Source of the DNA: Leptotrichia sp. oral taxon 221
GTDB taxonomy: Bacteria; Fusobacteriota; Fusobacteriia; Fusobacteriales; Leptotrichiaceae
Length of the DNA: 64,000 nucleotides
Assembly (NCBI RefSeq): GCF_018128245.1
Contig: NZ_CP072378.1
Location: 1,674,001-1,738,000, forward strand
Direction of reading: 5' to 3'
Below the pieces are notes generated by a model. The model searched no databases. It was not told the origin of the DNA and saw nothing but the letters and a program-made list of their open reading frames with translations. The stretch's first letter is position 1, and every line of letters starts with the position of its first letter. Positions 6,937-16,084 of the stretch are shown piece after piece. The translations under genes and the position numbers were made by a program.

Positions 6937-8649
6937 TTATTTCGCCAAAAATTCTTTCACAAAATTAACAACTTCCTCAACCTTAACTTCAACGCTTTCT
7001 CCAGTTGCTCTATCTTTAACTTCCACAATTCCATTAGCTGCACCTTTTCCAGCTACAATTTTAAGCGGGAAACCAATTAAGTCAGCATCTTTAAACTTAA
7101 ATCCTGCTCTCTCATTTCTGTCGTCTAAAACAATATCAATATTTTCATTTTCTAACGCCTCATAAATTCTTTCAGCAACATTTACTTGTGTTTCATCTTT
7201 TACATTAGCAATAATCACATCTGCAATATACGGTGCAATTGATTTTGGCCAAATAATTCCAAAGTCATCGTGTTTTTGCTCAATTACAGCCGACATCAAT
7301 CTTGAAACACCAATTCCGTAACATCCCATTTGGATTACTTGCTGTTTACCATTTTCATCTAAAACTTTTGCATCTAACGCTTTTGAATATTTATCTCCCA
7401 ATTTAAAAATATGTCCAACTTCCATTCCACGAGCAATTTTTAATACACCTTTTCCGTCTGGCGAAATATCTCCCGCTCTAGCCGTTCTAATATCAGCAAC
7501 TACATCATAATGCAAATCTTCCAAATTAACATTAATAAAATGATAATCCTTTTTATTTGCTCCCAACGCAAAATTTCTCACATATTTTACTGTTTCATCA
7601 ATAACGACTGTAAGTCCTTCTTTTTTCTCATAAGATCCCGCAAATCCAGGAACAATCTCAAATTTTTCGCATTCTTCTTCAGTCATCATTTCCAATTCCA
7701 TCGAAGCATTAACTGCATTTTTCAATTTAATTTCATTTACATCCAAATCTCCACGAATAAGTGCCAACACATAATTTACTTTATCTTCCAATACTTCCTT
7801 CAACATAACCGCTTTAACAGTTTTTTCCTCTGGAATATTCAAAAATTCTGACAATTCCTTAATTGTCTTAGTATTAGGCGTTTCAACCAATTCTTTTGGC
7901 AATTTTTCCTCTGAACTTTCCTTCAATTCAATGATACTCGTAGCTTTTTCAACATTTGCAGCATAATCTGATGAGTCACTGTATAAAATATCGTCTTCTC
8001 CATTTTCAGCAAGTACCATAAATTCATTTGAAGCGTCTCCTCCAATCGAACCAGAATCCGCATCAACCGCTCTAAATTTTAATTCCATTCTTTCCAAAAT
8101 TCTAGAATATGCATTTTTCATATTCAAAAATTCTTCATCCAACGATTCTTTTGTTAAATGGAAACTGTAGGCATCTTTCATTAAGAACTCTCTTCCTCTC
8201 ATAAGACCAAATCTTGGACGCATTTCATCTCTAAATTTTGTCTGAATTTGATACAAGTTAAACGGCAATTCTTTATACGAAGTAATTGTATTTCTAACAA
8301 TATCCGTAACAACTTCTTCATGCGTAGGTCCCAACGCAAATTCTCTCTCATTTCTATCCTTCATTCTCATAAGTTCCGAACCATAAGCAAACCATCTTCC
8401 AGATTCTTCCCACAATGAAGCCGGTTGCAACACTGGCATTAAAATTTCCTGTGACCCAGCTCTATCCATTTCCTCTCTAACAATATTCTCAATTTTTTTC
8501 AAAACTTTATATCCCAATGGCAAATAGCTATAAACTCCTCTTGTCAATTGTCTAATCATAGAAGCTCTCAACATCAATTTATGACTTATAACTTCTGCCT
8601 CTTTTGGTGCTTCTTTATATGTTTTTAAAAATACTTTCGATAATCTCAT
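6937..8649 (-). CDS. proS: Prolyl-tRNA synthetase, bacterial type with editing insert
   Basis: This 570-residue class II synthetase charges tRNA-Pro in the cytoplasm. Motif 2 reads YQIQTKFRDEMRPRFGLMRGREFLMKD region (residues about 134-155) and motif 3 contains GCYGIGVSRLMSAV. Between them lies the roughly 180-residue YbaK-like insertion (for example LNIPEEKTVKAVM) that hydrolyses Ala-tRNA-Pro. The anticodon-binding domain is at the C-terminus (DDRNERAGFKFKDADLIG). Length is normal for the bacterial type. The start follows AAAGGATAG. Confidence 0.97.
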   Translation of the reverse strand: MRLSKVFLKTYKEAPKEAEVISHKLMLRASMIRQLTRGVYSYLPLGYKVLKKIENIVREEMDRAGSQEILMPVLQPASLWEESGRWFAYGSELMRMKDRNEREFALGPTHEEVVTDIVRNTITSYKELPFNLYQIQTKFRDEMRPRFGLMRGREFLMKDAYSFHLTKESLDEEFLNMKNAYSRILERMELKFRAVDADSGSIGGDASNEFMVLAENGEDDILYSDSSDYAANVEKATSIIELKESSEEKLPKELVETPNTKTIKELSEFLNIPEEKTVKAVMLKEVLEDKVNYVLALIRGDLDVNEIKLKNAVNASMELEMMTEEECEKFEIVPGFAGSYEKKEGLTVVIDETVKYVRNFALGANKKDYHFINVNLEDLHYDVVADIRTARAGDISPDGKGVLKIARGMEVGHIFKLGDKYSKALDAKVLDENGKQQVIQMGCYGIGVSRLMSAVIEQKHDDFGIIWPKSIAPYIADVIIANVKDETQVNVAERIYEALENENIDIVLDDRNERAGFKFKDADLIGFPLKIVAGKGAANGIVEVKDRATGESVEVKVEEVVNFVKEFLAK

Positions 8650-8703
8650 TATTTTTTCTATCCTTTCAATATTTTTTATTATTTAACATATATCTATTAT
8701 ACT

Positions 8704-8734
8704 AAAAAAGACCGGTTATAGTCCAGTCTTTTTT
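8704..8734 (-). terminator. Intrinsic terminator between the LprI-like gene and proS
   Basis: Minus-strand AAAGACTGG pairs with CCGGTCTTT (one mismatch) and ends in six T. A TATAAT-like -10 for proS lies directly downstream (TAGTATAATAG), so terminator and proS promoter overlap. Confidence 0.75.
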
Positions 8735-8742
8735 AATTTTTA

Positions 8743-9333
8743 CTATTTTAAATTATCGTACATTTTTGCAAGTTCAATTGCTCTATCCTTTGTCAAGCCA
8801 GCTGCTGTACCTGAATACAGTACACCTGCCAAAGTTCCTCCATCGGCTTCTTTTGCAGCTTCATTTGCTTTTTCTTCCTTAATTTTTACCCAAGCTCTCT
8901 GATCTTTTTTCAATTTTTCTTTTCTATCAGCTGGTAATTTTTCCATAAGGAGTTTATACACTTTGTTCAATTCTTTGTCCCAAGCTTCATAAAGTTCATT
9001 ATTTGCATTTACCATTTCAGAAGTTACACCTGAATCCAATTTACTTTGCATTTCTTTTTCCAATTTTTCCATTCTACTGTTCAATTCTTTTGTGTAAGTT
9101 CCACTTGATTTTTTACCTAAATTATCTTTTTGACTTTTAGCTCCTACTTTTTTTTCTTTTTCAGAAGAAACTTTTTGACTTTGAGATTTTTCCTCAGCAT
9201 TATTCTGATTTTGTGAAGTCTTAATCTCGGCAATAGTTCCTGAATCCACCTTTGAAACTCTTTCTACTTTATTTTCCTTAGAACACCCAATAACTACAAT
9301 TGATAAAATTAGAAAAATTACTAATTTTTTCAT
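8743..9333 (-). CDS. Lipoprotein with LprI/DUF1311-like domain
   Basis: The 196-residue product starts at ATG 9333 with GGAG nine bases upstream (the frame is open to a TTG nine bases earlier). The signal sequence MKKLVIFLILSIVVIGC ends in a lipobox with Cys17. A Lys/Ser/Gln-rich linker follows, and the C-terminal half (from about residue 95) reads NNELYEAWDKELNKVY...DQRAWVKIKEEKANE, the pattern of DUF1311/LprI N-terminal domains. In Mycobacterium tuberculosis LprI inhibits lysozyme. Here the two paired cysteines of many DUF1311 domains are absent. The function as a lysozyme inhibitor is therefore only suggested by family. Confidence 0.7.
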   Translation of the reverse strand: MKKLVIFLILSIVVIGCSKENKVERVSKVDSGTIAEIKTSQNQNNAEEKSQSQKVSSEKEKKVGAKSQKDNLGKKSSGTYTKELNSRMEKLEKEMQSKLDSGVTSEMVNANNELYEAWDKELNKVYKLLMEKLPADRKEKLKKDQRAWVKIKEEKANEAAKEADGGTLAGVLYSGTAAGLTKDRAIELAKMYDNLK

Positions 9334-9449
9334 ACCAATCAACTCCTTTTTTATTTTAACAAATGAAATTCTCTATTTCACCGATACCTTTTTAAGTTTT
9401 TTATTCCTAACTAAATTATTTCTTAATTTATTGTCTATAACTTTCTAAA

Positions 9450-10538
9450 TTAATTTTTACCAAGTTCATCTGCTACTAATATTGCTGCAAAAACATCATC
9501 AGCAGTAACTTTAAATGGCATATTATGAATTGTTTCTCCTTCAGCTGTACTTGCTTTTGCTACTTCATATAATCTTCCTTTTGAAACACTTCCCATTCCT
9601 AATTCAGCTAATGTTGTTGGAAGTCCTACACTCTTACAAAAGTCTACAACTTTTTTAATTTCACACAAACATCTATTTTCTAGAACTAATTGCGCTATTG
9701 TTCCAAATGCTACTTTTTCTCCATGATACATATGGTGCCCTTCTTCTAAAATAGTAAGACCATTGTGAATAGCATGAGCTGCAGCAAGTCCTCCACTTTC
9801 AAATCCAATTCCACTTAAATAAGTATTTGCTTCAATTATATTTTCTAAAGCTTTTGTGACTACTTTATTTTCTACTGAAACTTTAGCTTTTAATCCATCT
9901 TCAAATAATGTGTCTTTACATAATTCTGCAATGGCAATAGCTGCTTTTGTAATACCAGCTCCAGCAATTGAAGTAGCATTTGCATCGACACAGGCTTTAG
10001 CTTCGTAATAAGTAGCAAGTGCATCCCCAATTCCAGCTACAAGAAGTCTAGCAGGTGCATTTACAATTACATTTGTATCCATTATTACCATATCAGGATT
10101 TGCTTTTAAGAATAAATATTCTTCAAATTCTCCATTTGGAGTGTAAACTACTGACAAAGCACTACAAGGTGCATCAGTTGAAGCAATTGTAGGAACAATA
10201 AATACAGGAATATTTTCATAATAAGATACTGCTTTTGCTGTATCAAGAGTTTTTCCTCCACCTATTCCAAATATTGCATCACAGTTTTTTTCTTTTAGAA
10301 TATCAATATTTCGATTAATTTCATTTTTAGAACATTCTCCTCCAAAAACTTCAATATGGTAATTGATACCTTCCTTTTCAAAACTTTCTACAATTTTATC
10401 TTTAAAATTATCAAAAATAAATTTATCTACAAGAAGGTACGCTCCTTTATTACCACGTAATTTATAATAAGTTGCTAAATTTGCAATTTCATCTTTTCCT
10501 TGAACATATTTTGATGGTGAATTAATAATTTTTCTCAT
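9450..10538 (-). CDS. gldA: Glycerol dehydrogenase (GldA family)
   Basis: A 362-residue iron/zinc-type alcohol dehydrogenase that oxidises glycerol to dihydroxyacetone with NAD. The NAD motif FGIGGGKTLDTAKA is in place, as are the metal ligands Asp in AGIGDALATYYEA, His in AAAHAIHNGL and His in MYHGEKVAFG. Length equals the family norm. The gene is separated from neighbours by about 100 bases on either side and has a good TAGGAGATG before the ATG. Confidence 0.92.
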   Translation of the reverse strand: MRKIINSPSKYVQGKDEIANLATYYKLRGNKGAYLLVDKFIFDNFKDKIVESFEKEGINYHIEVFGGECSKNEINRNIDILKEKNCDAIFGIGGGKTLDTAKAVSYYENIPVFIVPTIASTDAPCSALSVVYTPNGEFEEYLFLKANPDMVIMDTNVIVNAPARLLVAGIGDALATYYEAKACVDANATSIAGAGITKAAIAIAELCKDTLFEDGLKAKVSVENKVVTKALENIIEANTYLSGIGFESGGLAAAHAIHNGLTILEEGHHMYHGEKVAFGTIAQLVLENRCLCEIKKVVDFCKSVGLPTTLAELGMGSVSKGRLYEVAKASTAEGETIHNMPFKVTADDVFAAILVADELGKN

Positions 10539-10641
10539 AAAAAATCATCTCCTATAAAATTAAATCTTTATTTATTATTACAATTATAACTTATTTTTCA
10601 ATAAAGTCAATTAAAACCAATAACAGTTTCTTGCAAATTTT

Positions 10642-11706
10642 CTATTGATTTTCATATCTTTTTATCGCATCTACAAACACTTTTTCTTCACTCGATAAAG
10701 GTATTGAATCTTGATTTGAAATATGTCCATGATACCAAGGTTTTGATTTGAAATATCCTTTCAAATCTCCTGTAAAAATATAACCTTTTTCTGCATACAA
10801 TGTGTTTCTTAATAATCGAAGTTTTTCTTTAGAATAATTTTCTAATACTGATTCATTTCCATTTACTACTTCATCCATTACTTCATGCAATTCTTCCAAT
10901 TCTTCTCCACTATCATTTGATGTTTGTGTTTGTGATACAGAACCATCATTATTAATATTTGGCAATCCTTCTTTTTCTCTTATTGCATTAATAAAGGCTT
11001 TTTCGTAATCTGTTAATTGAATTGTATCTTGATCAACTACAGTTCCGTGATACCAAGATTTTGAATCAAAATAATTTTTCAAATCTCCCGTAAAAATATA
11101 ACCTTTTTCTGCATACAACGTATTTCTCAATAATCTCAACTGATCTTTTGAATATTTATTCAATGCATCTGTATTACCATTTGTAACAACTTCTTCCATT
11201 AATTTATGTAATTCATCTAATTCAGGTGCTGATTGATCATTGCTTGATTGATCTGTTGTAGTATTTGTAGTATTTGTATTATTGTCATTAGTTGTTGAAA
11301 TCGAAGCTATTCCATCATTTGGATCACTTTTTGGTAATGCTTTTGAAGCATTAATTACTGAAAATACTAAAATACCAATAAACAAAACTACTGAAACTAT
11401 TCCTGCAATATATATCATAAATATTATTTTCCAGTATTTTTTGTAATTAATAAAAAATTTCTTAATCTCATTCATACTTTTGCTAAATTTATAATCTGAT
11501 AAATTCCCACCTGATGCAAATAAATTTTTTCCTGCAAATATTATTGGAACCCCTATTATTGCCCCTATTATTGTAAGTGATATCATTCCACCTTGTATCA
11601 TCAAAATAATTCCTATTATTTTATGTATAACCGATATCCAATTAATCGAATTAAAAAATGTCATCTCTAAAAAACTATTTCTGTTATCTGAAAAATTATT
11701 ATCCAT
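10642..11706 (-). CDS. Membrane protein with DUF5362-like N-terminus and two YARHG domains
   Basis: This 354-residue protein has an N-terminal region with two or three membrane segments (about residues 22-55 and 95-122) that begins FFNSINWISVIHKIIGIILM. After a Thr/Asn/Asp-rich linker come two tandem YARHG-type repeats, each with the pattern LLRNTLYAEKGYIFTGDLK followed by YF-SK-WYHG (about residues 185-250 and 290-354). The two repeats are almost identical in their core, implying a recent internal duplication. The topology suggests that YARHG domains are extracytoplasmic. The function of YARHG is not established. The next upstream gene is a shorter paralogue of the N-terminal part. Confidence 0.75.
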   Translation of the reverse strand: MDNNFSDNRNSFLEMTFFNSINWISVIHKIIGIILMIQGGMISLTIIGAIIGVPIIFAGKNLFASGGNLSDYKFSKSMNEIKKFFINYKKYWKIIFMIYIAGIVSVVLFIGILVFSVINASKALPKSDPNDGIASISTTNDNNTNTTNTTTDQSSNDQSAPELDELHKLMEEVVTNGNTDALNKYSKDQLRLLRNTLYAEKGYIFTGDLKNYFDSKSWYHGTVVDQDTIQLTDYEKAFINAIREKEGLPNINNDGSVSQTQTSNDSGEELEELHEVMDEVVNGNESVLENYSKEKLRLLRNTLYAEKGYIFTGDLKGYFKSKPWYHGHISNQDSIPLSSEEKVFVDAIKRYENQ

Positions 11707-11778
11707 ATTTATCTCTTATCTCCCTTTATTTTCAACTATTTTTGTATTTCCCATATCTGTAAATTTTCTAATTTTATA

Positions 11779-12351
11779 TTAATATTCATATCCTGTATGT
11801 CCACCTGAGAAAGTACCAAGAAGTGCTGCTATTGTTCCTGCAAATGCTACAAATCCAATTATCATTAATATAATTGAAATCAACATTGATACTAACAAAA
11901 TTACCCAGTATTTTTTATACTCATCAAAAAACATTTTTAAATTCGACTCTTCTCTAGTAATTTTATAATTAAATAAAATCTTACTTGTATCCATCAATTT
12001 CATACTAGCTATAATCATAGGAATTCCCGTTACTAATCCAACTATGCTTAACGACGCCAATACTCCTTGAATTATCCCCAATATTCCAAATATTTTATGA
12101 ATATTTATAATCCAATTTATAGAATTCATAAATTCCTTTTCATTTACTTCTTGATAGCCATTCATATTCCCATATTCGTTGTTCTGGCTATATTGATTAT
12201 CATGATTTAGATCATAATCTTCTTGGTTAGAATTATCTGTATATCCAATCCCATTTTCTATATCTTCTACCCGTTCTGCCTCTTTCATTAGTGCCTCTTT
12301 TCCCCTTTTACTCGCTATTTCCATCTCAAAATTTTTATCATTATCTTCCAT
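11779..12351 (-). CDS. DUF5362-like membrane protein, paralogue of the downstream gene
   Basis: The 190-residue product has an acidic Asn/Asp-rich N-terminal cytoplasmic stretch (residues 1-70), then FMNSINWIINIHKIFGILGIIQGV and further membrane segments, matching the N-terminal half of the YARHG protein encoded 72 bases downstream (shared NSINW, IHKI-GI, KKYW). It lacks YARHG domains and ends soon after the last membrane helix (SGGHTGYEY). GGAGG precedes the ATG. Its function is unknown; tandem duplication is clear. Confidence 0.7.
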   Translation of the reverse strand: MEDNDKNFEMEIASKRGKEALMKEAERVEDIENGIGYTDNSNQEDYDLNHDNQYSQNNEYGNMNGYQEVNEKEFMNSINWIINIHKIFGILGIIQGVLASLSIVGLVTGIPMIIASMKLMDTSKILFNYKITREESNLKMFFDEYKKYWVILLVSMLISIILMIIGFVAFAGTIAALLGTFSGGHTGYEY

Positions 12352-12505
12352 GAAACAACCTCCAATTATTAAAAAATACTTTTATCTCTATTATTTTACC
12401 ATATTTTTTGGTTATTACAAGTAACGAAATTAAAATTTTCTTCAAATCCTTATTATAAAAAAATAAATTTCCTTTTTTTCAGCTTATATTTTATCACTCC
12501 AACAA

Positions 12506-12534
12506 AAAAAGAGACTGAAAAATCCAATCTCTCA
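12506..12534 (-). terminator. Intrinsic terminator after comEC
   Basis: Minus-strand GAGATTG pairs with CAGTCTC (one T-G) and is followed by seven T; it overlaps the comEC stop region. Confidence 0.55.
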
Positions 12535-13881
12535 ATATTTTTTAATACTTCTTTTTTTAATTTCATCCTCAATTTCAAAACCAACATTTCTCACAAAAAT
12601 CACTCCAACAATCAACAAAATATAATACACAAAAACCATCCATAAATCTATTTTCCCAGCTACATTCAACTGCAACATAGGAATTTTACTTCCCATAAAA
12701 ATAAATCCTTCAAAAGCATTGTAAATCGCTTGTGCTACTGGCACAAAAATAAAATTTAAAAATTTTAATTTTAAAATATTTAATAAGGTTATTGAAAATA
12801 ATGCTTCGATCAAAATAGTTCCAATCGGAACTCCAATAATATTCAATAAAAATGAAAACAATGGCAATTTTTCAAAATAATACAAAAATAATGGCATACT
12901 TACAATTTGAATACAAAGGCTTAAAATCGTTAATTTTAGGCTGTCCTTCAAAATTCCATTTTCCATTTTTTCCAAAAATTTGATATTTAAAATTCTTTCT
13001 ATATGTGGGTACACAAAAATAATCGCAATCACAGCTGCGTATGACAATTGCATCGAAATATCTGTTATCGCATACGGATTTAACACCAAAATCACAATTA
13101 GAGAAATCATAAGCGATTTTTTACTATCTTCTTGTTGAAACAAAATTCTAGCCAAAATCATCATCGCTCCCATAATATACGCCCTCAAAATTCCTGGAGA
13201 CATTCCAACCAAAGTACAATAAAGAGTCAACGCAATCAACGAAAAAATATACTTCCACTTGTATGCTAAATTCACAGTATCCAAAATTTTCACAATTCCA
13301 ATTACGACTAAACTAATATGCGTTCCTGAAATTACAATCAAATGTGCCAATCCCGTATACTTAAATTTATCCTTCATATCCTTGGAAACTTCCGATTTTT
13401 CCCCTAAAACTGCCGCTCGTGAAAACGCATAAAGATTTTCTTCCGTCATGAACAAATCATCAAAAATATTTAAAATATACCTTCTAAAATTATTCAATTT
13501 TGATTCCTTGTATCCCATAATTTTTCCTTCAATTGTCGTAAATCCCTTTTTCGTAACAACTTTTTTCACATCAAATCGCATTAAATAATACCCATAACTC
13601 AAATTTTTAGTATTTTTAATACTCGCTTGTTTCCCCAAATATTTATTATTCACTTTCTGAACCGCCCCAGTAGAACCATCAATTTTCACATACAAAATCT
13701 TCTCGCCTTTCAGCTCTCCATTAAAAGTAACATACTTCAAATAGCAATTAAACAAAATCACTCCCAACGCCAACAATGTCCCAAAACTTATAATTTTCTT
13801 AAAATCTTCCAGCGATAATTTTTTATTCCAAATTTTTCTAAATTCCTCAACTCCACTTTTCCCAATTACTTTCTCCAACAT
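12532..13881 (-). CDS. comEC: ComEC/Rec2-type DNA-uptake channel, short form
   Basis: This 449-residue polytopic membrane protein matches ComEC: an N-terminal extracellular DUF4131-like part, then the Competence domain with the motif KFKYTGLAHLIVISGTHISLVVIG and about eight hydrophobic segments. The C-terminal metallo-beta-lactamase-like domain found in Bacillus ComEC is missing, as in some other bacteria. In naturally competent bacteria it carries single-stranded DNA across the inner membrane. Its ATG immediately follows the TAA of the pseudopilin gene, whose last codons (AAGGAG) supply the ribosome-binding site, so the pair is coupled and suggests a competence operon. Confidence 0.88.
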   Translation of the reverse strand: MLEKVIGKSGVEEFRKIWNKKLSLEDFKKIISFGTLLALGVILFNCYLKYVTFNGELKGEKILYVKIDGSTGAVQKVNNKYLGKQASIKNTKNLSYGYYLMRFDVKKVVTKKGFTTIEGKIMGYKESKLNNFRRYILNIFDDLFMTEENLYAFSRAAVLGEKSEVSKDMKDKFKYTGLAHLIVISGTHISLVVIGIVKILDTVNLAYKWKYIFSLIALTLYCTLVGMSPGILRAYIMGAMMILARILFQQEDSKKSLMISLIVILVLNPYAITDISMQLSYAAVIAIIFVYPHIERILNIKFLEKMENGILKDSLKLTILSLCIQIVSMPLFLYYFEKLPLFSFLLNIIGVPIGTILIEALFSITLLNILKLKFLNFIFVPVAQAIYNAFEGFIFMGSKIPMLQLNVAGKIDLWMVFVYYILLIVGVIFVRNVGFEIEDEIKKRSIKKY

Positions 13882-14415
13882 TTACAACTCCTTTTCCCAC
13901 AAAACCGATTTCGAATAATCATCCTTTACGTTAATCGGCTCCTTCGCCTTGTAAATACTAATAATCGGAAATTTCGCAGCATTTATCGTATTCGTAGAAA
14001 TTCTATAAAATATTTTGTCACCTTTTTTATTCAACAAATAAATCGAAAATCCTCTCTCAAAATTCCCTTCATTAGTCGTACTTCTAACAAAATCATCATT
14101 TTTCTTCGTGTTATTTGTCATATATGAAATTTGATCAGAAATAACCATTTTATCTATAATATCTTTTGTATTTTCTCTAAAAAAAACTGTTTTTTTAGAA
14201 ATCTGAAAATCTAAAATATATTCTTTTTTATTATGTTGTGAATACTGCTGAATCTTCCTAACAAACTGACTTATATTTCTCTTTTGAATTGCAAACTCCT
14301 GTTTTTCCTTCTGTTTCTGCAAACTAATCGAAACAATCGAAAATAAAATCACAACAATCGACGTGTATAACAAAACCTCAACGAGCGTAAACCCATCATT
14401 CCCTCTCTTTTTCAC
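13882..14415 (-). CDS. Type IV pilin-like/competence pseudopilin
   Basis: A 177-residue protein with a class III signal: a short basic leader (KKRGNDG) before the prepilin peptidase site and the hydrophobic helix FTLVEVLLYTSIVVILFSIV with Glu5 of the mature protein. The rest is charged and Tyr-rich without a recognisable domain. It starts with GTG at 14415 behind GAGGGG. Coupling to comEC suggests a minor pseudopilin of the DNA-uptake pilus. No pilin ATPase or prepilin peptidase is in this window. Confidence 0.8.
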   Translation of the reverse strand: MKKRGNDGFTLVEVLLYTSIVVILFSIVSISLQKQKEKQEFAIQKRNISQFVRKIQQYSQHNKKEYILDFQISKKTVFFRENTKDIIDKMVISDQISYMTNNTKKNDDFVRSTTNEGNFERGFSIYLLNKKGDKIFYRISTNTINAAKFPIISIYKAKEPINVKDDYSKSVLWEKEL

Positions 14416-14491
14416 TCAAAATCAACCCCTCAATTTCATAATTTAAAATAGATTTCCCCTTTTTAAATCTATAAATTTATGCTTTTTAACA

Positions 14492-14523
14492 AAAAAACTC
14501 AAATAATTTTTTATTATCTGAGT
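14492..14523 (-). terminator. Intrinsic terminator after the secreted gene at 14.6 kb
   Basis: Minus-strand AAACTCAGATAAT pairs with ATTATTTGAGTTT and runs into seven T. Confidence 0.8.
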
Positions 14524-14577
14524 TTATTATAACTTATTTTTTTGATTTTTTCTAGATATTTTTTAATTTTATTTTAA

Positions 14578-15306
14578 TCAATCTACCACATTAAGTGCAA
14601 CCCCAAAACTTATATACCGATAAAAATCATTATTCACCTTATAATCTTCCATCAATCTCCACTCATTTCCAACTTTTTCAGCAAAAACTTTTACATCTCC
14701 TTCCAAATACTGAATATTATTTCTTTCAGACAATTCTAAGAAAAATTCTGTCATTTTTTCGAGTATTGATTCTTGATATTCTCTTTCTGTCATTTGTTTT
14801 ATTTTCATAGAATTTTGGTTTATATATTTTTTTATATAATTTTCCATTTCATCCATATAAGCCGCAAAATTTGGTGCTTTCATGTGCACAATCAATATCG
14901 CTTGATTCCCTTTAATTTCTGTATTCAAGATTTTGTAAGAAATTTTTTCATTCGCTTTGATTAAATAATTTATAGTATTTTCATTTGTTTTATTTGTCAC
15001 AAGGTTATCTATTTTTTTCAAACCCTCACGATCAGACTTACTAACGCTATTTCCCACTATTTCATCTGTTTTTTTCGTAGAATTTTCACGATTTTTTTCC
15101 GTATATTGCTGTCTAATATTTTCAGGATTTTTAAAATTACCAATATATTCTTCAAATGCCTTATTTACAGCACTTTCTTCATTTTTCACACCTATAACTT
15201 TTGTAGAAAAATTATTTTTCGATCGTGTCGGCGTCCCTACTACTCCAGTTTTCGAAAAACTCACCACCCCAAAAAGCAATACTAACAAAATCATTCTCTT
15301 TTTCAT
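14578..15306 (-). CDS. Secreted protein of unknown function (DUF4878/DUF5105-like)
   Basis: The 242-residue product has a signal peptide (MKKRMILLVLLFGVVSFSKT). I chose ATG 15306, which has GAGGAG upstream; the open frame extends into the upstream gene. The C-terminal half (about residues 115-235) has alternating strands and a long helix, with YKILNTEIKGNQAILIVHMKAP and WRLMEDYKV, the pattern of NTF2-like DUF4878/DUF5105 secreted proteins. Two other genes in the window (25.1 and 48.2 kb) have the same layout. It is the last gene of the TPR-DUF4037-DUF4125 run, 34 bases after DUF4125. Confidence 0.6.
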   Translation of the reverse strand: MKKRMILLVLLFGVVSFSKTGVVGTPTRSKNNFSTKVIGVKNEESAVNKAFEEYIGNFKNPENIRQQYTEKNRENSTKKTDEIVGNSVSKSDREGLKKIDNLVTNKTNENTINYLIKANEKISYKILNTEIKGNQAILIVHMKAPNFAAYMDEMENYIKKYINQNSMKIKQMTEREYQESILEKMTEFFLELSERNNIQYLEGDVKVFAEKVGNEWRLMEDYKVNNDFYRYISFGVALNVVD

Positions 15307-15340
15307 ACAAAACACTCCTCTTTTATTGATTTTTTCTCTT

Positions 15341-15988
15341 TTAAACCAACGTTTTTTCCACATCTTCCAAAGATTCATAACCTTTCATCTTAGCAATATT
15401 TTCCAAATTTTTCTTTGCTAAATTAATTCCCTGATTCAATGATTCCTGAATGTATTCAAAATACAATTTCAAGGTTTTTACAGAATACGATGATAACTCT
15501 CCTTTCAAGTAAGTTTCAATCGAAACATAATTTGGAGTGTCGTCCTTTGAATGTAAAGGTCTAGCACGAGAAGCCAATTTTGGATACTTCTCAATCATGT
15601 CTTCTTCCCATTTCAAATAAATTTCCACAATTTCATTCACTAAATCTTTTTTCTCTTGAGAAATCGGTGTTATGAAGTCCTTTATTTGAGCGTATTCATC
15701 TGGTGCACTAAATTCCATCATTCGAGCATATTTTTCTCCAACGATGTTAATTTCCTTGTGTTTTGCCAAAATCAAATCTTCCAAATAACTTCTCAAAATA
15801 TTAATTGGCATTGTTTCCCACTGACTTTTTCTCATAACAACAAATTCATCAGGATTATTCTGACATTCAGCTCTTCCTTCTGTATGATGAACCATTTGAA
15901 AAAACATCCATTCTCTCTCTAATATTTGCTCTATTAATCTCTCTTTTAACCTATTTTCTTGCTCTTCAGTCATTTTTTCTTCGCTCAT
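15341..15988 (-). CDS. DUF4125 family protein
   Basis: A 215-residue soluble, mostly helical protein with the DUF4125 signature: an N-terminal helix ILEREWMFFQMVHHTEGRA, then ECQNNPDEFVVMRKSQW (residues about 40-60), and RARPLHSKDDTPNYVS-TYLKGELSSYS in the second half. The function of the family is unknown. The start is taken as ATG 15988; a GTG nine bases earlier is in frame and no strong ribosome-binding site separates them. It lies 96 bases after a DUF4037 gene in the same direction, a neighbour relation I recall from Firmicutes genomes. Confidence 0.75.
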   Translation of the reverse strand: MSEEKMTEEQENRLKERLIEQILEREWMFFQMVHHTEGRAECQNNPDEFVVMRKSQWETMPINILRSYLEDLILAKHKEINIVGEKYARMMEFSAPDEYAQIKDFITPISQEKKDLVNEIVEIYLKWEEDMIEKYPKLASRARPLHSKDDTPNYVSIETYLKGELSSYSVKTLKLYFEYIQESLNQGINLAKKNLENIAKMKGYESLEDVEKTLV

Positions 15989-16084
15989 AATTATCACAAC
16001 TACTTTTTTAAATCATAAATTGAAATTCTGTTGTTTCAATAATTTATCAACAAAAATAGTTCCCTTTCTTCAAATTTTCTAATT

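Noticed and set aside
8650-8742. T-box or other riboswitch before proS
   Set aside because: Only 93 bases are available, occupied by the terminator of the previous gene and a -10; the T-box core GGTGGTACCGCG type sequence is absent.
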